Positions 49,089-58,579 of a DNA stretch of 64,000 nucleotides are shown here, piece after piece. Both the position numbers and the translations under genes were made by a program. The DNA comes from an uncultured Collinsella sp. (GTDB lineage Bacteria > Actinomycetota > Coriobacteriia > Coriobacteriales > Coriobacteriaceae), in contig CABSNU010000007.1 in NCBI GenBank assembly GCA_902479135.1, forward strand, positions 11,849 to 75,848, in the 5' to 3' direction. The notes under the pieces were generated by a model. The model saw only the letters and a list, made by a program, of their open reading frames with translations, made no database searches and was not told where the DNA came from. Numbering within the stretch: the first letter of the stretch is position 1; each line of letters begins with the position of its first letter.

Positions 49089-51113
49089 TTACATAAGCTC
49101 GCAGACAGCCGCGGCGAAGGCAACGGGGTCCTCGGGGAGGATGCCCTCGACCAGCAGAGCCTGGTCATAGAGCAGACCGGAGTACTGCTTGATCTTGTCG
49201 GCGTCGCCTGCCTTCTGGGCAGCGACAAGCTTGTCGAAGACCGGGTGCTTGGCGTTGAGCTCGAGCACGCGCTGGCTCTTGGGCATGCCGTCGGGCGCGC
49301 CCTCGGGTCCCTTCTGGAGCACCTTCTCCATCTCGAGCGAAAGCGGGCCCTCGGTGGTGATGCAAGCGGGGGCATCGGTCAGGCGCGCGGAGACGGCAAC
49401 TTTCTCGACCTTGTCACCGAGCGCCTCCTTCATAGCGCTAAAGAGGTCCTCGTTCTCCTTGGTGGCGTCCTCGGCCTCCTTCTTCTCGTCCTCGGTCGCC
49501 AGGTCAAGATCACCGGTCGCAACGTTCTTGAGCTCCAGATGACGATCCTCGACCTCGGGCTCGGCACCGTCGGCCACAGCCTTCTCGGCAGCCTCGCGGG
49601 CAGCGTCGTCCTCGTAAATCTTGGGCATATCGGCGGCAACGTACTCACGCATAGCCTGGAACGTGAACTCATCCACATCCTGCGTCAGCAGCAGCACGTC
49701 ATAGCCGCGGTCGAGCACGCCCTTTACCACGGGCATCTTTGCCAAGCGCTCACGCGAGTCGCCGGCGGCGTAGTAGATGGCCTTCTGATCCTCGGGCATG
49801 CCCTTGGCATACTCGGCCAGGGTAATCATCTTCTGTTCCTTGGCAGACCAGAACAGCAACAGGTCAGCGAGTTCATCGGCCTTCATGCCATAGCTCGAGT
49901 AGATGCCGTACTTAAGACCGCGGCCAAAGTTCTCAAAGAACTTCTCGTAGGCCTCGCGGTCGTTGTCACGCATATCCTCAAGGTCGGCGGTAATCTTCTT
50001 TTCCACGCGCTTGGCGATGGCCTTGAGCTGACGGTTCTGCTGCAGTGTCTCGCGCGAGATGTTGAGCGACACGTCGGCGGAATCCACGACGCCGCGGACA
50101 AAGTTGTAGTAGTCGGGCAGCAGGTCGTCGCACTTCTCCATAATCAGAACGTTTGAGCTGTAGAGCGCCAGGCCCTTCTCGTAGTCCTTGCTGTACAGAT
50201 CGAACGGCGCGCGGCCCGGCACAAACAGCAGGGCGTCATACTCGAGCGTGCCCTCGGCATGGAAGCTGATGGTGCGCGCAGGATCGTCAAAGTCGTGGAA
50301 CGTGGACTTGTAGAACTCGTCGTAGTCCTTCTGCTCGACATCGGAGCTGCGCTTCTTCCAGATCGGCGTCATGGAATTGACGGTCTCGAGCTCCTGGTAG
50401 TCCTCGTACTCGGGCTTGTAATCGTCGCCGGCGTCCTCGGGCTTGGGTTTCTGGCGGCTCTTGGACACCATCATCTGAATCGGGTAGCGCACATAGTTGC
50501 TGTACTGCTGAATCAGGCTCTTGAGGCCCCACTCGGTCAGGAAGCGATCGTAGGTCTCGGCCTCGCCGTCGGCATCGAGCTTCTCATTCTCGCGCAGCGT
50601 CAGGATGACATCGGTACCATGCTCGGCGCGCTCGCCGTCCTCGATGGTGTAGCCCTCAAGACCGTCGGATTCCCACACATGGGCGACATCCTCGCCATAG
50701 GCGCGGCTCACGACCTTCACGTGGCTAGCGACCATAAAGGCCGAGTAGAAGCCCACGCCAAACTGGCCGATGATGTCGACATCCGAACCCTGCTGCTCGG
50801 CGTTTTCGGTCTTAAACTCCTCGGAGCCGGAATGGGCGATGGTGCCCAGATTGCGCTCGAGCTCCTCGGCGGTCATGCCAATGCCGTTATCCGAGATGGT
50901 AATGGTGCGGGCGTCTTTATCAAAGGAGACGCGAATGGCCAGGTCGCCCTGGTCGATCTTGACGCTCGGATCCTGCAGGCTCTTAAAGTTGAGCTTGTCG
51001 ACGGCATCGCTCGCGTTAGAGATAAGCTCGCGCAGGAAGATTTCCTTATTGGTGTAGATGGAGTTGATCATGAGGTCGAGCAGTTTTTTGCTCTCGGTCT
51101 TAAATTGACGCAT
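49089..51113 (-). CDS. htpG: Molecular chaperone HtpG (Hsp90)
   Basis: 674 residues. The N-terminal GHKL ATPase has 'LISNASDAVDKL', 'ISDNGIGMTAEEL' and 'IGQFGVGFYSAFMV'; the middle domain includes 'NISRETLQQNRQLKAI' and the C-terminal dimerisation domain ends in 'CELM'. It refolds or protects client proteins in the cytosol under stress. A charged acidic stretch (~530-560) separates middle and C-terminal parts. Appears to be transcribed alone; E2 lies just behind the stop. The 200-bp gap before the GNAT gene shows nothing notable. Confidence 0.97.
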   Translation of the reverse strand: MRQFKTESKKLLDLMINSIYTNKEIFLRELISNASDAVDKLNFKSLQDPSVKIDQGDLAIRVSFDKDARTITISDNGIGMTAEELERNLGTIAHSGSEEFKTENAEQQGSDVDIIGQFGVGFYSAFMVASHVKVVSRAYGEDVAHVWESDGLEGYTIEDGERAEHGTDVILTLRENEKLDADGEAETYDRFLTEWGLKSLIQQYSNYVRYPIQMMVSKSRQKPKPEDAGDDYKPEYEDYQELETVNSMTPIWKKRSSDVEQKDYDEFYKSTFHDFDDPARTISFHAEGTLEYDALLFVPGRAPFDLYSKDYEKGLALYSSNVLIMEKCDDLLPDYYNFVRGVVDSADVSLNISRETLQQNRQLKAIAKRVEKKITADLEDMRDNDREAYEKFFENFGRGLKYGIYSSYGMKADELADLLLFWSAKEQKMITLAEYAKGMPEDQKAIYYAAGDSRERLAKMPVVKGVLDRGYDVLLLTQDVDEFTFQAMREYVAADMPKIYEDDAAREAAEKAVADGAEPEVEDRHLELKNVATGDLDLATEDEKKEAEDATKENEDLFSAMKEALGDKVEKVAVSARLTDAPACITTEGPLSLEMEKVLQKGPEGAPDGMPKSQRVLELNAKHPVFDKLVAAQKAGDADKIKQYSGLLYDQALLVEGILPEDPVAFAAAVCELM

Positions 51114-51315
51114 GTGCAGTCCTTTCGCGCTACCCCTGTCCGCAAAAACGGCCCGGTCGCCCGAGCCGCATCGCAGACCTGCTATGTTCAGACTTAGATT
51201 TTATAACCCATTAACGCGCATATATACATACGGAATCGAAAAACTGTATGTCCGAGCGCTCCAATGCGTCAATTGCCAAGGAGTGCCCCCCCCTGCCGGC
51301 AGAAAAGGAACGTCC

Positions 51316-51816
51316 CTATCTGCCATCTACGCGCTTGGCCATCCAGACATGGGGTTGGCCCTCGTCTTCGTAATCTACCGGGGCAATTTGCGTGTAGCCC
51401 GCCTTTGCATAGAGCGGCAGCACGTATTCCTGCGCATGCAGCTTAATAAGCTTAGCGCCGGCATTGCGTGCACACGCAGCACTGGCCTCGACGATCGCAC
51501 TCGCCAGTCCGCGACGACGCATAGCCGGCAGCACGGCGACGCGCCCCATAATGTAGGTCTCCCCCGCCGCGATGTCTTCGTCCAAGTCGCACGCCGGTGA
51601 CACCGGCGCCTCTGCGTCAGCCGCGCGCTCAAGCTCTTCGGGAAACACACGCGAGCAACCGGCAATCTCGCCGTCTACATAGAGCGTCACATGAATGCAG
51701 TTCTGATCCTCGTCGATAGCGTCGAACTCATTCTCGTAGCCCTGCTCGTCCATAAAAACGACGCGGCGCACCAACGCCGCGTCATCAAAGCATCCCGTCT
51801 TAAGTTGGATATCCAT
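51316..51816 (-). CDS. GNAT-family N-acetyltransferase
   Basis: 166 residues from ATG 51816 (MDIQLKTG), with AAGGG upstream; the frame is open six codons further. The GNAT acetyl-CoA-binding motif A is visible ('IMGRVAVLPAMRRRGLASAI') with motif B 'KLIKLHAQEYVLPLYAKAGY'. N-terminal 'VFMDEQGYENEFDAIDEDQN' resembles the ElaA/YjcF-like subgroup. The substrate is unknown. It lies 39 bp after the CpsB-like gene on the same strand. Confidence 0.87.
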   Translation of the reverse strand: MDIQLKTGCFDDAALVRRVVFMDEQGYENEFDAIDEDQNCIHVTLYVDGEIAGCSRVFPEELERAADAEAPVSPACDLDEDIAAGETYIMGRVAVLPAMRRRGLASAIVEASAACARNAGAKLIKLHAQEYVLPLYAKAGYTQIAPVDYEDEGQPHVWMAKRVDGR

Positions 51817-51855
51817 GGCTGCCCTTTCATTCAATGCGAACGTTAGGGACAGATT

Positions 51856-52506
51856 TTAGCGAAAATGAGCTCCGCGCACGCTAAACTTCGCGCGAGCCTT
51901 CGCCAGGCAATCGTAATGACCCACGTTATGGGCATCGCTCGCGATGAAACTGTACAGGTTCTGATCGAACAGGCGCTGTGCCGGCTTTTTCTCGCGACCA
52001 AAGCGACCGCCGGCAATAAAGTCCGCCGAAGCCTGCAGCTTGCAGCCCATATCGACCAGGCGCTCCGCCACGCTTACATCCTTTTGAACCGCACGATAGC
52101 GCTCAGGATGAGCGATAATCACCTGGTAACCACGGCACTGCAAATCGTAAATCGTGTTCTCGTACTCTCTAAACGCATACGCATCGGCATGCGTCGAAAG
52201 CTCGAGCAGAAACTCGTTGGTCCCATCGAAATGCAAGTGCTCCGCAGCATCGATACCAAGCTCAACGAGCTTTCGATGGTTGACCTCGAAGCCCATCTGG
52301 AGCGGAAAGCCGTCAGCGTTATCACGCAGCAGCTCAAAGGCATCCCACATCTTGTCGTAATCAAAATAGGGGTCACGGCAGTGAGGAGTGCAAACGATTC
52401 TGGTTACACCGGCCCGCTTGGCAGCCTCGAGCATCGCCAAGCTCTCATCGAGATCGGCGGCGCCGTCGTCTACACCCGGCAAGATATGGCAATGAATGTC
52501 ACGCAT
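51856..52506 (-). CDS. CpsB/YwqE-type protein-tyrosine phosphatase (PHP domain)
   Basis: 216 residues with PHP metal-binding motifs: 'DIHCHILPGVDDGA' at the N-terminus, 'CTPHCRDPYFD', 'IAHPERY' and 'IASDAHN'. Such Mn-dependent phosphatases dephosphorylate the bacterial tyrosine kinase that controls capsule/exopolysaccharide assembly. It follows the CpsD-like kinase by 17 bp, so the three genes (chain-length protein, kinase, phosphatase) form one operon. Confidence 0.92.
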   Translation of the reverse strand: MRDIHCHILPGVDDGAADLDESLAMLEAAKRAGVTRIVCTPHCRDPYFDYDKMWDAFELLRDNADGFPLQMGFEVNHRKLVELGIDAAEHLHFDGTNEFLLELSTHADAYAFREYENTIYDLQCRGYQVIIAHPERYRAVQKDVSVAERLVDMGCKLQASADFIAGGRFGREKKPAQRLFDQNLYSFIASDAHNVGHYDCLAKARAKFSVRGAHFR

Positions 52507-52523
52507 AGGTCAGCCTTAATCAA

Positions 52524-53261
52524 CTAAACGTTTGCTCGGTTGGTGAAGATGCCCTTTTTGGAAGCCCCCTGATCGTCGGAGCCCTTCTTCACCTTCTTAC
52601 CGTCCTTGGTGTAGTAGGAGTAGTAGTACTCGCTGGTCTCGGTCTCGCAGTAGTTCATAACGGTACCGATGAGCTTGACCTTCTCGGACTTCTTAAGCTG
52701 ACCGATAGCGTTGAGCGCCTCCTCGCGCTTGGTGAAATCCTCACGCACGACAAAAAGCGTGCCGTCGGTCAAGCTGGCAATCTCGGCAGCATCGATGAAG
52801 GTGCCGACCGGAGGAGCATCGAAGATGACGTACTGGAACTTGGCGGACAGTGCCTTTACCAGCTTGGCAAAGCGATGGGAGACGATGATGTCGGCAGGAT
52901 TGGGAATGTGCGGCTCGGCATCGAGGAAGTAGAAGTTCTTCTGACCCGTCTCGACAATTGCCTGGTCAATGGAGAGCTGCTCGGAAAGGACCGCATAGAG
53001 TCCGCCGCGCGAACGAACGCCGAGCATATCGGAAAGGGACCTGCGGCGCATATCGGCCTCGACCAGGAGCACGGACTTGCCGCTCGTGGCGATTGCCTGA
53101 GCAAGGTTAATGGAAACCGTAGACTTGCCCTCGTTGGGAATCGAGGAGGTAACGGTGATGGTGCGAATGGGGTCGTCCACGCTCGCAAAGCGGATGTTGG
53201 CCAGAAGGGTCTTGGCGGCATTCTGTACAACGAGCTTATCGGTGTTCTTTGCCTTAGCCAT
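52524..53261 (-). CDS. CpsD/CapB-like bacterial tyrosine kinase
   Basis: 245 residues; BY-kinase motifs: Walker A 'SSIPNEGKSTVSINLA', Walker A' 'LLVEADMRRRSL' and Walker B 'YVIFDAPPVG'. The C-terminus carries the tyrosine cluster 'SEYYYSYYTKDGKK', the autophosphorylation sites. It acts with the membrane protein encoded just upstream (2-bp gap) to control polysaccharide chain length and export. Confidence 0.93.
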   Translation of the reverse strand: MAKAKNTDKLVVQNAAKTLLANIRFASVDDPIRTITVTSSIPNEGKSTVSINLAQAIATSGKSVLLVEADMRRRSLSDMLGVRSRGGLYAVLSEQLSIDQAIVETGQKNFYFLDAEPHIPNPADIIVSHRFAKLVKALSAKFQYVIFDAPPVGTFIDAAEIASLTDGTLFVVREDFTKREEALNAIGQLKKSEKVKLIGTVMNYCETETSEYYYSYYTKDGKKVKKGSDDQGASKKGIFTNRANV

Positions 53262-53263
53262 GC

Positions 53264-53920
53264 CTATTTACCACCTTTCATAGCCGGAATTCGGCCAACA
53301 ACGGGAATACCCAGGAGCTCTTCTGCCTCTTCGGCACCGCGGATGCGGGTATTGAGCATGTCTGCCAAAACGACATAGGCAACTGCGATAAAGATACCGG
53401 CGAGGAACGCGACGGCAATATACAGCGTGCGCTTGGGGCCGCTGGGGGCTTCGGGGGTCTTAGCCTCGTCGATAACGTTGATGCTCTGGGCAGCGCCGAC
53501 GTTCTGAGCGACCGTACTCACCGAGCTGGCAATGGCCTTTGCGACCTCAGCCGTCTCCTTGGCATCGGTGCCGGTAACCGAAAGCGTAATGACACGCGTG
53601 GTGGTCTCGGAGGAAACAGACACCTTGTAGTCATCCAGATCGGTGAGGCCCAGTTCTTTGGCGGCGCCGCTCTTAACGCTATCGCTATCCAGCAGCGTGG
53701 CGATATCGTTGGAAAGCATCTGGCTCGCCGAGAGATCGTTGTAGCTCATCTGACCGCTATCGTCGGTCTTGGCGAGAATGTACATGCTCGTCGTCGCGGT
53801 ATAGGTGTTGTCCATCGCAACGAAGGACACGATGCCCATGGCGATCGCGCAGACCACCGGAAGGGTGATGACCAGCTTGAGGTGCTTCTTCAGCAGCTGG
53901 AACAGTTCGAGAAGGGTCAT
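53264..53920 (-). CDS. Wzz/CpsC-type chain-length determinant and kinase activator
   Basis: 218 residues with two membrane helices (~18-40 and ~167-188) flanking an outer coiled-coil-like domain. The short cytoplasmic C-terminus ('EEAEELLGIPVVGRIPAMK') activates the partner tyrosine kinase in related systems. First gene of this operon. No glycosyltransferase, flippase or polymerase genes follow in the window. Confidence 0.9.
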   Translation of the reverse strand: MTLLELFQLLKKHLKLVITLPVVCAIAMGIVSFVAMDNTYTATTSMYILAKTDDSGQMSYNDLSASQMLSNDIATLLDSDSVKSGAAKELGLTDLDDYKVSVSSETTTRVITLSVTGTDAKETAEVAKAIASSVSTVAQNVGAAQSINVIDEAKTPEAPSGPKRTLYIAVAFLAGIFIAVAYVVLADMLNTRIRGAEEAEELLGIPVVGRIPAMKGGK

Positions 53921-54061
53921 GCAGCTTGCCTTTCATTTCCCCAGTTCGGATTGACAAAACTGTCCGTATGTTATCGCATCTTTTTACCGAGACCAAACTC
54001 TATACATAAGAAACAGGCTCTCCTGTAAAAATGTCGGAAGCAATCGTAAAATTGCACAACA

Positions 54062-54090
54062 ACGCCGCACCCGAAAGTCAAATGCGGCGT
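54062..54090 (-). terminator. Hairpin after the Pho-like histidine kinase gene
   Basis: ACGCCGCA / TGCGGCGT with a 13-base loop, followed on the minus strand by TGTTGTGC; 26 bp past the stop. Confidence 0.55.
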
Positions 54091-54115
54091 CTACATCAAT
54101 ATCTATGTTGTATCG

Positions 54116-55540
54116 CTATGCGAATGGCTCGTCCTGCTGTATGGGAAACGTCACCGTAATGGTGGTTCCCACGCCCAACTCGCTCGACAGATCGAGCGTG
54201 GCGTGATGATACAGGGCCGCATGCTTGACAATGGCAAGCCCCAGGCCGGTTCCGCCGCGTGCCTTGGACCTACTCTTGTCCACGCGATAGAACCGCTCAA
54301 ATACCTTGCCCTGTTCTTCAGGCGCGATACCGATTCCCGTGTCGGCGACAGCGAGGAACGGATGGCCTTCATCGTTGGTGCCGCACTGCAACGTAACCGT
54401 ACCGCCGGGTCGATTGTAGCGGATGGCGTTGCTTGCCAGATTATAGATGAGCTCGTCGATCAAGCGCGACACGCCTTCGATGACCACAGGCTTGGTCTCA
54501 TGACTTATCGTCACATTCGCCTGACGGGCGACCTGTTCAAGACGCTGCTCAACCGCGTAGATGGCACGCGAGAGCTCAATAGGCTCCGTGGACCCAATGG
54601 GCACCGCCTCGCCCTCAGTTGCACGCTCGGCCTCGTCCAAGTTAGACAGCGTAAGGATGTCGTTGACGAGCGCAGCCAGGCGGCCCGCCTCGCGATAGAT
54701 GCGATCGCCAAAGTTGCGCAGGTCGTCCTCGCCCTCGACCATGCCGTTCGCGATGAGCTCGGCATAGCCTGAAATCGCCGTAAGCGGCGTCTTGAGCTCA
54801 TGGGTGATATTGGCCGTGAACTCGCGGCGCATACGGTCGTTGTCCGCCAGCACCGCCATCTGGCGCTTGAGCTCTTGGCGCTGCGACTCGATGCGCTCGA
54901 GCATGGGAACCATCTCGGCATAGGCGTGCTCATAGCTACGGCGTGGGTGGTCCAAATCCACCTCTTGCAGCGGCGCGATAATGGCACGGGACTCGCGGCG
55001 CGCCATAAAAAACGAGAGCACCGCACCTGCTGCCGCAATAAGCAGCATCGGCGCCACCATCGACAGCAAAATCGCCGCAACGCCAGGTTGAGCTTGCGCC
55101 AGGCGGACAACCTGGCCGTTATCAAGACGCACGGCGCGATACAGCATGATCTCGTCGAGCGTAGAGCTCGAGCGCTCCGCGGAACCCGAGCCGCTCTCAA
55201 AGGCCTCGATGACCTCGGGACGATCGCCGTGATTGGGCAGCATGGAAGGCGACGCCTCGTTGTCGTAGGCAACCGATCCATCCTTGTTAATCAGCGTGAT
55301 GCGCAAGTCCTCGCGATCGAGGCTACGCAAGAACGGGATGGGTTCCTGCTGCTCGTCGAGGGCGGCGGCAATGAGCTCGGTTTCCTGCGCCAGATTGGCA
55401 CTCGTGGCATCCGCCAAGGTGTTTTGCACAAAAAATGCGCCCAGCACCGTAAACGCCACGATAACCGCCATGGCGCAGACAAAGATCGTCGCAAAAACGC
55501 GGTGCGACAGCGTGTGTTTTCCCTGGGGAGCAAAGACCAC
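54116..55540 (-). CDS. PhoR-like membrane sensor histidine kinase
   Basis: 474 residues. Two membrane helices (~15-40 and ~155-178) enclose an outer sensor domain of ~115 residues. A HAMP-like linker is followed by HisKA ('FTANITHELKTPLTAISGYA') and HATPase_c ('IYNLASNAIRYNRPGG', 'VADTGIGIAPEEQGKVFERF', 'GGTGLGLAIVKH'). Together with the regulator three bases upstream and pstB before it, it fits phosphate sensing, though cell-envelope stress kinases look similar. Confidence 0.88.
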   Translation of the reverse strand: MVFAPQGKHTLSHRVFATIFVCAMAVIVAFTVLGAFFVQNTLADATSANLAQETELIAAALDEQQEPIPFLRSLDREDLRITLINKDGSVAYDNEASPSMLPNHGDRPEVIEAFESGSGSAERSSSTLDEIMLYRAVRLDNGQVVRLAQAQPGVAAILLSMVAPMLLIAAAGAVLSFFMARRESRAIIAPLQEVDLDHPRRSYEHAYAEMVPMLERIESQRQELKRQMAVLADNDRMRREFTANITHELKTPLTAISGYAELIANGMVEGEDDLRNFGDRIYREAGRLAALVNDILTLSNLDEAERATEGEAVPIGSTEPIELSRAIYAVEQRLEQVARQANVTISHETKPVVIEGVSRLIDELIYNLASNAIRYNRPGGTVTLQCGTNDEGHPFLAVADTGIGIAPEEQGKVFERFYRVDKSRSKARGGTGLGLAIVKHAALYHHATLDLSSELGVGTTITVTFPIQQDEPFA

Positions 55541-55543
55541 GGG

Positions 55544-56272
55544 TTACTCCTCCGATGCGGTGGCCGCGGCATCGTCACCTTCGGCACCATCACCGGTCGA
55601 AGGCTCGGCTAGGCGGTAGCCCACGCCGCGCACGGTCTCGACAGCGCTGGCATGCTCGCCCAGTTTTTGACGAAGCGTCTGCACGTGCACGTCGACGGTG
55701 CGCGAACCGCCGTCGAAGTCCCAGCCCCATACGCTCTGAAGCAACGACTCACGGCTAAAGACCACGCCGGGCTTGCGCATGAGGTACTCGAGCAGGTCGA
55801 ACTCGCGCAACGTGAGCTTGAGCGGCTCACCGGCAACGGTTACCTCGCGGTGGCTAGGCGAAAGCACGATATCGCCCACGCTCAGCACATCGCTCGCCTG
55901 CTTGACCATGCCGCCACGACGCAACAGCGCACGACAGCGGCTCGCAAGCTCCATGAGCGAAAACGGCTTGGTCAGATAGTCATCAGCACCGCCGTCGAGC
56001 GCCATGACCTTGTCGAGCTCGGTGTCCTTGGCGGTAAGCATCATGATGGGCACCGTCGCCGTCAGGCGATCAGCGCGCAGGCGACGCATAATCGCCAGGC
56101 CATCGGTATCGGGCAGCATGATGTCGAGTAGCACGGCATCGGGCACCCGTCGCGCCACGGCAGCTTTAAACTCGCCATCGCACGAAAAGCCCTCGGCCTC
56201 GATTCCCTGCTTGCGCAGAGCATAGACCGTCAAATCCCTGATGTTGTCATCGTCCTCGACGTAGTAGATCAT
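55544..56272 (-). CDS. PhoB/PhoP-like response regulator
   Basis: 242 residues: receiver with 'YYVEDDDNIRDLT', phosphorylated Asp in 'AVLLDIMLPDTDG' and Lys in 'YLTKPFSLMEL'; OmpR-type winged helix ('LTLREFDLLEYLMRKP', 'GGSRTVDVHVQTLRQKLGEH', 'GVGYRL'). Its stop lies three bases before the kinase start. pstB is 64 bp upstream, so it probably controls phosphate uptake; target sequences were not identified. Confidence 0.9.
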   Translation of the reverse strand: MIYYVEDDDNIRDLTVYALRKQGIEAEGFSCDGEFKAAVARRVPDAVLLDIMLPDTDGLAIMRRLRADRLTATVPIMMLTAKDTELDKVMALDGGADDYLTKPFSLMELASRCRALLRRGGMVKQASDVLSVGDIVLSPSHREVTVAGEPLKLTLREFDLLEYLMRKPGVVFSRESLLQSVWGWDFDGGSRTVDVHVQTLRQKLGEHASAVETVRGVGYRLAEPSTGDGAEGDDAAATASEE

Positions 56273-56336
56273 GTTGAACCCCTTTGCGGCCGGTATGACC
56301 GCATCTTAACCCTAAAGGCGCCTGCACTCGATAGTA

Positions 56337-57212
56337 TCAGCCAAAACGGCCCGTCAAATAATCCGCCGTGCGTGGATCGGTCGGATTCTTAAAGAGCTGC
56401 GCGGTGGGCGCGTGCTCCACCAGCTCGCCCAACAAGAAGAACGCAACCGAATCGGAAATACGCGCGGCCTGCTGCATGTTGTGTGTAACGACCACCAACG
56501 TGCACGTCTCCTTGAGCTCGCAGGCCAGCTGCTCGACCACCAGCGTCGACACGGGATCGAGGGCGCTCGTGGGCTCATCCATCAGCAGGATGTCGGGCTG
56601 CACGGCAAGTGCACGGGCGATACACAGGCGCTGCTGCTGCCCGCCCGAAAGACCAAGGCCCGACTCCTTGAGCTTGTCCTTGACCTCGTCCCACAGTGCG
56701 GCGCGGCGCAGGGAGTCCTCGACCAGCTCATCAAGCACGGCGCGATCGCGCACGCCCATGCCGCGCGGACCATAGGCCACGTTGTCGTAGATGCTCATGG
56801 GAAACGGGTTGGGGCGCTGGAAGACCATGCCCACGCGCTGACGTAGGCGGCAGATGTCGTAATCGCCCAGGATATTCTGGCCGTCGAGCGCAATCTTGCC
56901 CTCGATGCGGCAATCCTTGATGCCATCGTTCATGCGGTTAAAGCAGCGCAGCAGCGTGGACTTTCCGCAGCCCGAAGGCCCGATGAACGAGGTGATCTGC
57001 TTGTCGCGGATTTTGATGTTCACGTCCTTGAGCGCATGATGGTCGCCATAGAACAGGTCGAGGCCCTCAACATCGATGCGCGTCGGCGAGGCGGCAAGAT
57101 CCTCTGCCGTGGGGCGCGTCGCATCCCCAATTTCGCGCTCGTGCGCGGCCTCGGCCTGCGCCTCCATGAGTTCCTCTAGCTCCGTGGGCTCCATAGCCGC
57201 AGCAGCCGTCAT
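56337..57212 (-). CDS. pstB: Phosphate ABC transporter ATP-binding protein PstB
   Basis: 291 residues from ATG 57212 (MTAAAAMEP), which has GGAGG eight bases upstream. Walker A 'GPSGCGKST' at 78-86, signature 'LSGGQQQRLCIARALA', Walker B 'ILLMDEPTSALDP', and PstB-specific 'FNRMNDGIKDCRIEGKI' and 'RVGMVFQRPNPFPMSIYDN'. It energises high-affinity phosphate uptake. The ~45-residue acidic N-terminal extension is unusual. The permease, binding-protein and phoU genes are not next to it, which differs from the usual pstSCAB-phoU operon. Confidence 0.93.
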   Translation of the reverse strand: MTAAAAMEPTELEELMEAQAEAAHEREIGDATRPTAEDLAASPTRIDVEGLDLFYGDHHALKDVNIKIRDKQITSFIGPSGCGKSTLLRCFNRMNDGIKDCRIEGKIALDGQNILGDYDICRLRQRVGMVFQRPNPFPMSIYDNVAYGPRGMGVRDRAVLDELVEDSLRRAALWDEVKDKLKESGLGLSGGQQQRLCIARALAVQPDILLMDEPTSALDPVSTLVVEQLACELKETCTLVVVTHNMQQAARISDSVAFFLLGELVEHAPTAQLFKNPTDPRTADYLTGRFG

Positions 57213-57315
57213 ACCGCATACCTCCATATCGATATCAATTCAGCAGTATCGATAGTAGGAATTGCGGCTCATACGCACGTGAGCGCATTGTCAAGTGTTT
57301 GTAAGGGCAGCCTGG

Positions 57316-58560
57316 CTATGCGGCGGGCAACTCGATGGTGAATACCGTGTGCTCGGGCGTCGATTCGCACGCAACGGCGCCGCCGTGCGCCGCGACAATC
57401 TCCTTGGCAATGGCAAGGCCCAGACCGGCACCACCGCGATTGGTCGCACGCGCCGCATCCAGGCGATAGAACTTCTCAAAGATCACCTTGAGCTTAGCCG
57501 CAGGGATAGGATCGCCCTGATTGATAAAGCGCACGCGCACGCCGCCATCGTCTTGGCGCCCGGCCTCAATCGTGATAGCCGAGCCCTCATAGCTATAGGC
57601 GACGGCGTTTTTCATGATGTTGTTGAACACGCGAGCCATCTTGTCGCCATCCACGAGCACCGTCAGGTCCTCGCGAATATCAACTTGGGCTTCCTTATGC
57701 TGCTCGTTGAGGATGGGATAGAACTCGTCAGCCACCTGAGCCAGCAGCAACCCCAGATCAACATAGCCGCGCGTGAGCACGATATCGTGGAAGTCAAAGC
57801 GCGTGATATCGAAGAACTCTTCGATGAGCGCATCGAGCCGGTGCGCCTTGTCGAGCGCCACGCCCGTAAAGTGCGCACGTTGCTCAACCGGCAGCTCAGG
57901 AGCCTCTTGCAGCAGCGAAAGATAGCCCACCACACTGGCAAGCGGGGTGCGTAGGTCATGTGCCAAGTACGTGACCAGATCGTCTTTGCGATGAGACTCG
58001 TCACGCAAGGCCTGTTGCACCTTGCGCTCGCGATCGCGCACACGGTTGAGTGCGCCCTCGACCTCCAGGAAGTCGCCGTCGATGTTGTCCCAGGTGTCGG
58101 GGTGATCGATCAGGCGATCTTGAATACGAGCGGCCAGCACACAATCGGCATGCTGCTCGCCCTGCTCGTAGCCCTGGTAGTACAGGGCGCGGCCGCAAAA
58201 GAACAGCACGCACACGGCAAGCGCCAGCACAAAGCCAAGCATGTTGAATACAAAGCCGGCATCGAACAGCACCGGCCCTTCGATGCCGCCGAGTGCCATG
58301 GCGCCAATCGCCAACGTCATGGCCCACGCGGCACCGCCAATCACCACGCAGCGGCGTACGATTTCAAATCGATCGATCAGCAAAAAGCCGACAAGCAGCA
58401 CCGCCAAGATTCCAGCGATGTTATCGATGCCAATCAGCAGCAGGCTCAGCAAAAAGAGCAGCACCGTTGCAAGCGCGCGGTTGTCGACGACCGACCTCAC
58501 GTATTCAAAGAGTCGATCGGGCACCTCGAATGCCTGCCTATCGTCTTTTGTCATATCCAC
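57316..58560 (-). CDS. VanS-like membrane sensor histidine kinase
   Basis: 414 residues. Several membrane helices (~25-140) with almost no outer loop, then HisKA ('LVTYLAHDLRTPLASVVGYL') and HATPase_c ('NNIMKNAVAYSYEGSAI', 'GGAGLGLAIAKEIVAAHGG'). The catalytic part resembles VanS/WalK-type envelope-stress kinases. Lacking a large sensor domain, it probably senses within the membrane. It follows the response regulator by 19 bp and is 103 bp before pstB. Confidence 0.88.
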   Translation of the reverse strand: MDMTKDDRQAFEVPDRLFEYVRSVVDNRALATVLLFLLSLLLIGIDNIAGILAVLLVGFLLIDRFEIVRRCVVIGGAAWAMTLAIGAMALGGIEGPVLFDAGFVFNMLGFVLALAVCVLFFCGRALYYQGYEQGEQHADCVLAARIQDRLIDHPDTWDNIDGDFLEVEGALNRVRDRERKVQQALRDESHRKDDLVTYLAHDLRTPLASVVGYLSLLQEAPELPVEQRAHFTGVALDKAHRLDALIEEFFDITRFDFHDIVLTRGYVDLGLLLAQVADEFYPILNEQHKEAQVDIREDLTVLVDGDKMARVFNNIMKNAVAYSYEGSAITIEAGRQDDGGVRVRFINQGDPIPAAKLKVIFEKFYRLDAARATNRGGAGLGLAIAKEIVAAHGGAVACESTPEHTVFTIELPAA

Positions 58561-58579
58561 TTCCCCACCATCAAAGGCG

